Origin: Lachnospiraceae bacterium
Lineage (GTDB): Bacteria; Bacillota; Clostridia; Lachnospirales; Lachnospiraceae
DNA length: 8,772 nt
NCBI GenBank assembly: GCA_017475845.1
Contig: JAFVEU010000002.1
Location: 1-8,772, forward strand
Direction of reading: 5' to 3'
Within the stretch, counting starts at the first letter, position 1. Each line of letters opens with the position of its first letter. The translations under genes and the position numbers were made by a program. This document shows positions 1 to 6,859 of the stretch, in pieces. Under the pieces are notes generated by a model. That model searched no databases and had not been told where the DNA came from. It worked only from the letters and a program-made list of their open reading frames with translations.

Positions 1-18
1 AGTCCCGAAAGCGGGGCT
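1..18 (-). terminator. Partial hairpin downstream of the chemoreceptor gene, possible terminator
   Basis: The + strand reads AGTCCCG-AAAG-CGGGGCT, a 7-bp stem with one G-T wobble and a 4-base loop. It begins 26 bases past the stop codon of the chemoreceptor gene. The window ends at the base of the stem, so any T run that would follow on the minus strand cannot be seen. Position and shape suit a rho-independent terminator. Without the tail it is only a candidate, and on the minus strand the wobble pair becomes an A-C mismatch. Confidence 0.3.
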
Positions 19-44
19 CCGCAGTATTTTTCTACACCCCTTTA

Positions 45-1763
45 TCAGACGGTAAAGAAGCTCAGATCCTCGTCCAGGCTCTGCGCCAGGCCCATAAGGT
101 CTGATGCAGAATGGCTTATGATCTCAAAGGTAGCATTAAGCTCCTCCATGGAAGCGTTGGTCTCCTCGGTGGAAGCCGCGTTTTCCTCGGATATGGCGGA
201 AAGATCCGAAATGATCGATACAAGACTATTCGTGGAATCATTAAGCGTATCCACACGGTTAGAGATATTCGCCGAGCTGTCCGTAACGCTCAGCACGTTC
301 TCCTGCATGCTGGCCATATCGCCTTTAGTGGATTCGATCTTCTGAGTCTGCTCTTCAATGGCCTCATTGAGCTGTTCCACCGTGACTACTGTCTTTTCGG
401 ATTCATCGATCAGCTCCTTAATGATGGCATTGATCCTGACCGTAGCCTCCTGGGTCTGGGATGCGAGGGAGCCGATCTCATCGGCAACGACGGCGAATCC
501 GCGTCCTGCCTCCCCGGCTCTCGCCGCCTCTATGGAAGCGTTCAGGGCAAGAAGGTTGGTCTGTGACGAAATATTCGTAATAAGGTTAGAAGCCTCGGAA
601 ATATTCCTTGCCGCCTCATTCGTGGAACGTATCTGCGCGTCGATGCTCTTCATGCTTTCGACCGTGCTTACGTTCTGAGCCATCAGCTGATCAAGGGCCT
701 CCATCGCACGGGTGCTGGCTTCCTGCATGCTGTTGGCATATTCGCCAAGCTCGTCAACGTTCGTCGTGATACCGTCGATATCGTTTCCGATATCGGCAGT
801 GTTGTTTGCCGAGGTCTGTACGCTGTCAGCCTGTCCGACCGCGCCCTTGCTGATATCATCGATAGCCGAGGTGACCTGTCCGGAAGCTTCCGAAGCCTGC
901 CCTGCCGATTCCGACAGCTCCTGCCCTGCCCGGGATACATCCCCGGAAAGCTTTTTGGCAGAGCTTATTACGCTGGTAAGCTCATCAACAAGAGTCTTTG
1001 AGCTCTCCGCTATGGTTCCAAGCTCATCGGTCCTTGAAAGAGCCTCCTCCGAAAACTGTACTCTCAGATCTCCCGACGCCATCTGTACCAGCGACTCAAC
1101 GATATTCTTCATTGCGGATGCGCTGCTTCTGTAAAGCACGATACCTATTCCGATAACAATGCAGACACAGACAAGAGCCAGCACCACCATGGTTATGATG
1201 ATCTTACGGATGGCAGCCTCCACATCAGCGGTCTTTCTGAAGGCGCATGTCATGCCTCCGATGGAGCCGTCATCGGCAAGCACCGGTGCGTAAACCCCGG
1301 AATATACCTGACCGGCTACCACGTAATTAGGACGGTAATAGGTCTGTCCGCCCTTCACGACCGTATTGTAGATATCACTCGGCGCCGTCGTGTCCGCATT
1401 CTTACGCCCTACCGGCGAACCCTCCACTGTCGTTATAGCACGGATATTATCATAAAAGATCGCATAATCAAGACCGGTTCTTTGCTTTAAGGAGCCGGTA
1501 AACTGGCCTCTGAACGCCGTTTCGCCCTTCCAGAGGACATCATCCTCGTCCAGATTCCACTCTCCTTCATACATTCGCTCGATCTCATCAGCCATCTGGA
1601 TCGCGGCCGTCTTCAGGGTCTCCTCCACCAGCTGCTCATAGGTGCTGGATAACTCCTTGGACGCAAATATCGTCAATAGCAGCGCTATGGCGGTACAGGC
1701 AGCAACCGATATGGTGATAATATTCAGCACCAGCTTTTTGTTCCTTGTCTTTTTCTGCTTCAT
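45..1763 (-). CDS. Methyl-accepting chemotaxis protein with Cache-type sensor
   Basis: A 572-residue transmembrane chemoreceptor, which would pass ligand binding outside the cell to CheW/CheA and so to the flagellar motor. A basic N-terminus precedes TM1 (about 11-33). An extracellular domain of about 150 residues follows (36-187), with a single-Cache-like stretch around YYRPNYVVAGQVYSGVYAPV (142-161). TM2 is about 188-211 and a HAMP domain runs about 212-265. The long helical signalling domain has the conserved hairpin tip at 411-429 (IEAARAGEAGRGFAVVADE). A methylation-helix-like stretch rich in Glu, Ala and Ser lies at 526-548 (SEENAASTEETNASMEEL). There is no C-terminal pentapeptide for CheR/CheB tethering; the protein ends DLSFFTV. 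The ATG start has AGGAGG five bases upstream. The ligand cannot be deduced. It lies 107 bases from the aldo/keto reductase gene with its own promoter candidate, so it may be transcribed separately. Confidence 0.95.
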   Translation of the reverse strand: MKQKKTRNKKLVLNIITISVAACTAIALLLTIFASKELSSTYEQLVEETLKTAAIQMADEIERMYEGEWNLDEDDVLWKGETAFRGQFTGSLKQRTGLDYAIFYDNIRAITTVEGSPVGRKNADTTAPSDIYNTVVKGGQTYYRPNYVVAGQVYSGVYAPVLADDGSIGGMTCAFRKTADVEAAIRKIIITMVVLALVCVCIVIGIGIVLYRSSASAMKNIVESLVQMASGDLRVQFSEEALSRTDELGTIAESSKTLVDELTSVISSAKKLSGDVSRAGQELSESAGQASEASGQVTSAIDDISKGAVGQADSVQTSANNTADIGNDIDGITTNVDELGEYANSMQEASTRAMEALDQLMAQNVSTVESMKSIDAQIRSTNEAARNISEASNLITNISSQTNLLALNASIEAARAGEAGRGFAVVADEIGSLASQTQEATVRINAIIKELIDESEKTVVTVEQLNEAIEEQTQKIESTKGDMASMQENVLSVTDSSANISNRVDTLNDSTNSLVSIISDLSAISEENAASTEETNASMEELNATFEIISHSASDLMGLAQSLDEDLSFFTV

Positions 1764-1815
1764 ACCTTCCTCCTTATTGTGTTTTTTATGTGCCTAAAAA
1801 GAAATAAGTATACAT

Positions 1816-1824
1816 ATTGTATCA
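1816..1824 (-). promoter_or_regulatory. Extended -10 promoter candidate for the chemoreceptor gene
   Basis: On the minus strand the sequence reads TGATACAAT, an extended -10 element (TGn followed by TACAAT, hexamer at 1816-1821), 52 bases before the chemoreceptor start. It sits in an A/T-rich stretch. No good -35 hexamer is present at 16-18 bases, which is usual for extended -10 promoters. No sigma-28-like flagellar promoter (TAAA...GCCGATAA) was seen here. This is the only promoter-like signal in the gap between the aldo/keto reductase and the receptor gene. Confidence 0.4.
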
Positions 1825-1860
1825 TATTTTTTTAATGCAGTCTTCTAAATTCAGTCTGTA

Positions 1861-1881
1861 CCGCCCCGCTTCAGCGGACGG
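1861..1881 (-). other. GC-rich stem-loop across the aldo/keto reductase stop codon
   Basis: The + strand reads CCGCCCCGC-TTCA-GCGGACGG, an imperfect inverted repeat with a wobble, a bulge and a 4-base loop containing the stop codon (TCA on the + strand). No T run follows it on the minus strand, so it is not a normal rho-independent terminator. It might stabilise the mRNA 3' end or weakly separate the operon from the chemoreceptor gene. It could also be chance in GC-rich coding sequence. Confidence 0.25.
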
Positions 1882-2857
1882 AATCGATGACCGACAGCTC
1901 TTCGTCACTGAAATCAAGTTTATCAAGGGCTTTCACGTTGTCCAGGATCTGTGAGGGTCTGGAAGCACCGATCAGCACACTGGTGACAACACCGTCGTGC
2001 AATATCCAGGACAGCGCCATTTCAGCGAGACTCTGGCCTCTTGAAGCAGCCAGGTCGTTTAAGGTCCTTATAGCCTTAAGCCTCTCCTCAGTAACAGAGC
2101 TCTCCTTCAGGAAACGCCCGTCCCTTCTTATCCTGCTGTCCTCCGGAATGCCGTTTAAGTATCTGTCCGTAAGGAGTCCCTGTGCCAGGGGACTGAAGGC
2201 GATTATCCCCTTATCAAGCTCTGCCGCCTTTTCCTTAAGACCGTTCTTTTCAATGGTCCGGTCAAAGATGGAATAGCGGTTCTGGTTTATGATAAAGGGA
2301 CAGCCCAGCCGGTCAAGTATCCGTGAAGCCTTTTCCATGGTGGGGCCGTCATAGTTCGAAAGCCCGGCATACAGCGCTTTCCCGCTCTTTACTATCTGAT
2401 CGAGGGCACCCATGGTCTCCTCAAGGGGTGTTTCCGGATCCATCCTGTGGTGGTAAAAGATATCCACGTAATCAAGCCCCATTCTCTTTAAGGACTGATC
2501 CAGGCTGGCGATTAGATATTTCCTGCTGCCCCAGTTCCCGTAGGGGCCTGGCCACATGTCATATCCTGCCTTGGTGGTTATAATGAGCTCATCCCTGTAG
2601 GTTCCCAGCTCCTCCTTAAGGATCTTTCCGAAATTCCGTTCCGCATCACCGTATTCCGGGCCGTAATTGTTGGCCAGGTCAAAGTGGGTGATCCCCGCGT
2701 CGAAGGCGGTGAAAAGAAGGGCCTTCATATTCTCGGGGTCCTCCCTGCAGCCGAAATTATGCCAGAGTCCCAGGGAAATGCCGGGAAGCTTAAGGCCGCT
2801 CCTGCCGCAGTGGAAGTATTTCATTTTTTCATATCTTGACTTATCAGCGTTATACAT
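1871..2857 (-). CDS. Aldo/keto reductase, L-glyceraldehyde 3-phosphate reductase type
   Basis: A 328-residue cytosolic NAD(P)H-dependent carbonyl reductase. The opening motif MYNADKSRYEKM...CGRSGLKLP...LGLWHNFG is characteristic of the YghZ/Gpr (AKR14-like) group, which reduces L-glyceraldehyde 3-phosphate and methylglyoxal. The catalytic tetrad is visible: Asp60 and Tyr65 (HFDLANNYG), Lys96 (ITTK) and His137 (FYHHR). The cofactor-binding C-terminal part includes SPLAQGLLTDRYL (222-234) and VLIGASRPSQILDN (294-307). Length is normal for the family. A longer reading from a TTG at 2863 is possible, but AAGGAG (2865-2870) lies one base from that TTG and seven bases from the ATG at 2857, so the ATG is chosen. 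The start overlaps the end of the NAD+ synthetase gene by 8 bases, which suggests translational coupling in one operon. The physiological substrate is inferred from family likeness only. Confidence 0.9.
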   Translation of the reverse strand: MYNADKSRYEKMKYFHCGRSGLKLPGISLGLWHNFGCREDPENMKALLFTAFDAGITHFDLANNYGPEYGDAERNFGKILKEELGTYRDELIITTKAGYDMWPGPYGNWGSRKYLIASLDQSLKRMGLDYVDIFYHHRMDPETPLEETMGALDQIVKSGKALYAGLSNYDGPTMEKASRILDRLGCPFIINQNRYSIFDRTIEKNGLKEKAAELDKGIIAFSPLAQGLLTDRYLNGIPEDSRIRRDGRFLKESSVTEERLKAIRTLNDLAASRGQSLAEMALSWILHDGVVTSVLIGASRPSQILDNVKALDKLDFSDEELSVIDSVR

Positions 2858-4760
2858 TTTCAATCTCCTTTAACCATATTGCAGCCACAGCATCGCTTGG
2901 CATCCTTAGATCACCTCTGGGAGAAACAGCCACGGTACCCACCTTCGGCCCGTCGGGCAGGCAGGAACGCTTGAACTGCTGGGAGAAGAACCTTCTGTAA
3001 AAGGTCTTCATCCATTTAAGAACAGTCTCCTCATCATAGACCCCCTTAAAGCTTAAGTTGGCAAGCCTCAGGATCTTTTTCGGCGGGAAGCCGTAACGGA
3101 GCATATAGTAGAGGAAATAGTCGTGGAGCTCGTAAGGTCCCACCAGATCCTCCGTCTCCTGGGAGATCTTCCCGTCCTTTGGCGGAAGGAGTTCCGGGCT
3201 CACGGGAGTATCAAGAATGTCAAGAAGAATGCTCTTAAGCTTCTTATCATCGGACTTATCCGCATAGAAACGCACAAGATGCCGTACCAGAGTCTTTGGG
3301 ACCCCGGCGTTTACCGCATACATTGACATGTGGTCCCCGTTATAGGTGGCCCAGCCCAAAGCCAGCTCCGAAAGGTCTCCCGTGCCGATCACAAGACCGC
3401 CGGTCATATTGGCCACATCCATAAGGATCTGGGTCCTCTCCCTGGCCTGGGCGTTCTCGTATGTCACATCATGGTTGTCCTTATCCTGCCCTATGTCCTC
3501 AAAGTGCTTCAAAATGCTGTCCTTAATGTCTATCTCCCTGAAATCGCAGTCAAGGGACTTGATCAAGGTCACGGCATTGTTGTAGGTCCTGTCGGTGGTG
3601 CCGAAGCAGGGCATGGTGATACACTTTATGCCCTTCCGGTCAAGTCCCAGATCGTCAAAGGCTCTCACCGTGACCAGCAGGGCCAAGGTGGAATCCAGAC
3701 CACCGGAAATACCGATGACCGCGGTCTTTGCATTGATATGAGAAAGCCTTTTCCTTAAGCCCCTGGACTGTATCATGAACACTTCGTCACAGTGCCTGTC
3801 CCTCTTATCTCCCTCCGAGGGTACAAAGGGAAATCTCTCGGGAACAGAGCTCAATCCGGTCACGGTCACATCAAAGGAAACCGGGATAATTAGATGATCC
3901 TCCGTATGGGAGCCCTCAAAGGTATTCATCCTCTTTCTTTCAGCCCGTATGCGCTGTACATCTATCTCCCCGTAGAGTATCCCGTTCTTAAAAAGGGCAG
4001 CTTCACTCACTATCCTTCCGTTCTCGGCTATCATGTTGTCGCCGCCGAAGACCAGATCCTGAGTGGACTCTCCTTCTCCCGCGGAAGCGTATACATAGCC
4101 TGAAACCAGCCTGGCGGAAAGAGCGGAGATCATAAGCCTCCTGAATTCCTCCTTGGCAACCAGCTCGTCACTGGCGGAAAGATTCACGATAAGCTCGGCC
4201 CCGCTTAAGGCATGGCTTACGGAAGGGGGACAGGGAACCCAGCAGTCCTCGCAGATCTCGGCCCCTATGGTGAGCCCGGCAGGTTCCGTGGTATTCTTAA
4301 AAAGGATATCCGATCCGAAGGGCAGCTTCTCCCCGAGGAAGTCAGCGGTAACAGGCTTCCCAAAGCCCGGGGTAAAGTGCCTCAGCTCATAGAATTCGCT
4401 GTAATTCGGCAGATACCTCTTTGGAATGATTGCAAGCACCTTTCCCCTGTGGATGACCGCCGCCGTATTATAGAGCTTATTCCCGTATTCAAAGGGAAAG
4501 CCCACAAAGATCAAGGCATCCCCAGCTGAAGCCTCCGCGATCCTTTTAACGGCAAGGGCAGCCTCCTTAATAAGACTCTCCTGCAAAAAAAGATCCCCGC
4601 AGGTATATCCGGTGACGGAAAGCTCGGGAAAAACCATGACCTTAGCCCCCTTCAGCTCCGCTTCCCTGATGCATTCGATTATCCTGTCACTGTTAAAGCC
4701 TGTATCCGCCACCCTTAGATCATTGGTAACAGATGCTATTTTAATAAAACCGTCCTTCAT
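2850..4760 (-). CDS. nadE: Glutamine-dependent NAD+ synthetase
   Basis: A 636-residue two-domain enzyme for the last step of NAD+ synthesis: ATP-dependent amidation of nicotinic acid adenine dinucleotide with ammonia released from glutamine. The N-terminal nitrilase-like glutaminase domain (about 1-290) shows its triad: Glu46 in FPELSVTGY, Lys114 in PKRYLPNY and Cys170 in GAEICEDCW. The C-terminal synthetase domain (about 325-636) has the PP-loop SGGLDST (352-358), then NAQARERTQ (436-444) and GTGDLSELALGWATYNGDH (459-477). Length and order match the long, glutamine-using class rather than short ammonia-only NadE. The ATG start gives the expected MKDGFIKIA opening. The best ribosome binding site (AAGGAG) is 14 bases upstream, longer than usual, and no in-frame alternative start lies between. 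Its gene follows hslO by 75 bases with no clear promoter, and its end overlaps the aldo/keto reductase start. Confidence 0.96.
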   Translation of the reverse strand: MKDGFIKIASVTNDLRVADTGFNSDRIIECIREAELKGAKVMVFPELSVTGYTCGDLFLQESLIKEAALAVKRIAEASAGDALIFVGFPFEYGNKLYNTAAVIHRGKVLAIIPKRYLPNYSEFYELRHFTPGFGKPVTADFLGEKLPFGSDILFKNTTEPAGLTIGAEICEDCWVPCPPSVSHALSGAELIVNLSASDELVAKEEFRRLMISALSARLVSGYVYASAGEGESTQDLVFGGDNMIAENGRIVSEAALFKNGILYGEIDVQRIRAERKRMNTFEGSHTEDHLIIPVSFDVTVTGLSSVPERFPFVPSEGDKRDRHCDEVFMIQSRGLRKRLSHINAKTAVIGISGGLDSTLALLVTVRAFDDLGLDRKGIKCITMPCFGTTDRTYNNAVTLIKSLDCDFREIDIKDSILKHFEDIGQDKDNHDVTYENAQARERTQILMDVANMTGGLVIGTGDLSELALGWATYNGDHMSMYAVNAGVPKTLVRHLVRFYADKSDDKKLKSILLDILDTPVSPELLPPKDGKISQETEDLVGPYELHDYFLYYMLRYGFPPKKILRLANLSFKGVYDEETVLKWMKTFYRRFFSQQFKRSCLPDGPKVGTVAVSPRGDLRMPSDAVAAIWLKEIENV

Positions 4761-4835
4761 GTTACGTGAAAACGCTCCTTTCTGCCTGCGAAATACCGCC
4801 CCTTCCGTCCAAAGCTTTCAGCCTTCCGTATATCC

Positions 4836-5729
4836 TCATCCTCCTCTCTTTGAAAGGCTTTGGCTCAAGATCTCTTCCATCTCAGGCACAGTGAATCTGT
4901 AAGCCGTGTTGCAGAACTGGCACTTGATCTCCGTATCCTTCCCCTCCCCGATCAGGCTTTTAAGCTCCTTTTCCCCGAGGCTTAAGAGCACCTTCGATAC
5001 CTTTTCCCGGTCACAGCCGCATTCAAAGGACACCTCCGTGCTTTCCGTGATCTCCGGGTCAAGGCCCGCCATGACTGTATCTATAAGATCTTCGGGCCCC
5101 CTGCCTTCCCTAAGTATCCCGGTGACAGAGCTTATAGCCGCCACATTTCTCTCAACAATGCTTATGCTCTCCTCCGAGGCTCCCGGCAGGATCTGTACTA
5201 TAAATCCCCCGGCCTCGGCTACGGTATTATTCTTATTCATAAGGACTCCAAGGCCCACGGCGGAAGGGATCTGCTCACTTTTAGCAAAATAATAGGTGAG
5301 ATCATCTCCGATCTCCCCGTTCACAAGGTCGATCTCCCCGGTATAGGGTTCCTTAAGCCCCTGGTCCTTTATTACCTTAAGGGTACCATGTCCCACAATA
5401 CCGCCCACATCCAGCTTTCCGTCGGACTTTCTCACTTCGTTTATAACGCCGCTCTCCAGCGGAAAGCCCTTTACGTGGCCTTCAGCGTCAGCGGTTACCG
5501 TAAGCCCTTCTACGGGGCCGTCGGACCGGATCAAAAGGGTGAGCTTGTCCTCGCCCTGAAGCATTGCACCCATCATGGCTCCCGCTGAAAGGAGCCTTCC
5601 AAGGGCAGCAGTCACCACAGGGCTGGAATTGTGGCATTCCCTTGCTCTTTCCACCGTATCCCGGGCGGACACCGCAAAGGCCCTTACTTCCATATTGCGG
5701 CTCAGCCCCCTTACCATATGATCTCTCAT
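4836..5729 (-). CDS. hslO: Redox-regulated molecular chaperone Hsp33
   Basis: A 297-residue cytosolic holdase chaperone, activated when oxidation releases zinc from its C-terminal cysteine cluster; it then binds unfolding proteins. The N-terminal fold carries the family signatures SPVVTAALGRLLSAGAMMG (36-54), SDGPVEGLTVTAD (69-81) and GHGTLKVIKDQG (113-124). The zinc/redox switch is intact: CGC at 237-239 and CQFC at 270-273, the CxC plus CxxC pattern. Length is typical. The ATG start has GAGGG eight bases upstream. It lies 24 bases after the aminotransferase stop codon and 75 bases before nadE, so it is probably co-transcribed with both. Neighbouring NAD+ synthesis and a carbonyl reductase would fit an oxidative or carbonyl-stress setting, but that is inference. 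Confidence 0.96.
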   Translation of the reverse strand: MRDHMVRGLSRNMEVRAFAVSARDTVERARECHNSSPVVTAALGRLLSAGAMMGAMLQGEDKLTLLIRSDGPVEGLTVTADAEGHVKGFPLESGVINEVRKSDGKLDVGGIVGHGTLKVIKDQGLKEPYTGEIDLVNGEIGDDLTYYFAKSEQIPSAVGLGVLMNKNNTVAEAGGFIVQILPGASEESISIVERNVAAISSVTGILREGRGPEDLIDTVMAGLDPEITESTEVSFECGCDREKVSKVLLSLGEKELKSLIGEGKDTEIKCQFCNTAYRFTVPEMEEILSQSLSKRGG

Positions 5730-5753
5730 GATTTCTTCCCTCTTTATTCCGGT

Positions 5754-6818
5754 CTATTCACCGTATATTTCCTTAAGTGCATTCATAAGCTTTCTGTTGG
5801 AATTCTCATCATTAATGGAAATCCTGTACCAGGAACCGTTAAGTCCTCTGAAATCGCTGCATCTCCTGATAAGTATATTCCTCTTTAGAAGCAGCTCGTA
5901 AAGGTTCTTATTTGCCACATCCGGGGCGGTGAAGAGAATGAAATCAGCCTCGGACCCGATATACCTTATACCCTTATCCTCAAAGTAGGAAAGCTGCAGA
6001 TAGAATTTGTTCTTCTCCCGCTTTATAAAGCTCCTGGTGTTCTTCGGATGCCCGGACAGGGAACAGGCAGCTACCCCGGCGCTCTCCGCAATATTGGACA
6101 CAGCCCAGGGGGGTCTCACCTTTTCAAGCCTGGCCATGACTTCCGGATCTCTTAAAAAACCGTATCCCAGTCTGAGTCCCGGGAAGGAATACATCTTGGT
6201 AAAGGACTTTAATACCGCCAGATTGTCGTATTCGTTAACGGCAGGGATCATGGTGCACTCCTTATACTTTTCGGAAAACTCCATGAAGCTCTCGTCTATC
6301 ACCAGAAAGGTGCCCTTTTCCCTGCATCTTTCAAGGATCTTCATAAGCAGCTCTTTTTCAATGATCCTCCCGGTAGGGTTATTGGGATTGCAGAGGAAAA
6401 AGATATCCGTATCCTCCCGGATACAGTCCAGTATGTCCTCCCGGACATCGAAGTTATCCTCTTCCTTAAGGAGATAGTATTCCTTTTCCGTCTCCACCAC
6501 ATCCACAGCCACTTCGTATTCCGTGAAGGAGGGGGAAAGGAGCAGGGCCTTCTTCGGCTTCAGGGCCGAAACCATATCACAGATCAGCTCCGACGCTCCG
6601 TTACCGCAGATTATATATTCACTCTTCACCCCTTCTCTTTTCCCTATGGCAGCCTTAAGCTTCCCCTGGCTCCTGTCGGGATATTTGTCCATGTCCCCTA
6701 TGGCGGAAATGGCGGCAGCCCTTATCTCATGCCGGATCCCCAGGGGATTGGTATTTATGGAAAAGTCCAAGATATCCCCGCCGAAGGGATAGATATCGCC
6801 TCCATGTACCCTGTCCAT
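5754..6818 (-). CDS. PLP-dependent class I/II aminotransferase, CobD/HisC-like
   Basis: A 354-residue fold-type I pyridoxal-phosphate enzyme. The N-terminal HGGDIY (5-10) and DFSINTNPLG (18-27) are hallmarks of threonine-phosphate decarboxylase (CobD) and its near relatives. HisC, which transaminates histidinol phosphate, shares the rest of the fold. Visible PLP-site motifs are GNGASEL (72-78), CNPNNPTG (143-150), Asp175 in VIDES, the Schiff-base Lys208 in SFTKMY, Arg216 in PGLRLGY and the substrate-carboxylate Arg332 in YRISI. An upstream GTG at 6824 is in frame but lies inside the ribosome binding site GGGAGGTG, so the ATG at 6818 is preferred. It sits 41 bases after the HD-GYP gene stop and 24 bases before hslO. 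No other cobalamin or histidine gene is present, so reaction and pathway remain open; CobD-like activity is the better guess from the N-terminus. Confidence 0.85.
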   Translation of the reverse strand: MDRVHGGDIYPFGGDILDFSINTNPLGIRHEIRAAAISAIGDMDKYPDRSQGKLKAAIGKREGVKSEYIICGNGASELICDMVSALKPKKALLLSPSFTEYEVAVDVVETEKEYYLLKEEDNFDVREDILDCIREDTDIFFLCNPNNPTGRIIEKELLMKILERCREKGTFLVIDESFMEFSEKYKECTMIPAVNEYDNLAVLKSFTKMYSFPGLRLGYGFLRDPEVMARLEKVRPPWAVSNIAESAGVAACSLSGHPKNTRSFIKREKNKFYLQLSYFEDKGIRYIGSEADFILFTAPDVANKNLYELLLKRNILIRRCSDFRGLNGSWYRISINDENSNRKLMNALKEIYGE

Positions 6819-6859
6819 ATTCACCTCCCGCAGTGCCTAACCCCGGTATCAAATAACAG

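Noticed and set aside
683..940. An 85-codon minus-strand frame inside the chemoreceptor gene
   Set aside because: It overlaps the conserved chemoreceptor frame on the same strand and its Arg/Pro/Ser-rich translation is not protein-like.
111..1134. Several + strand open frames of 75-151 codons
   Set aside because: All are antisense to the chemoreceptor gene, and their Ser-rich translations simply mirror its codon use.
3330..4529. + strand open frames of 79-142 codons opposite nadE
   Set aside because: Shadows of the NAD+ synthetase frame, with no start signals and no family resemblance.
4761..4835. Possible promoter between hslO and nadE
   Set aside because: A TTGGAC is present, but no -10-like hexamer occurs at 16-18 bases; the 75-base gap looks like an intra-operon spacer.
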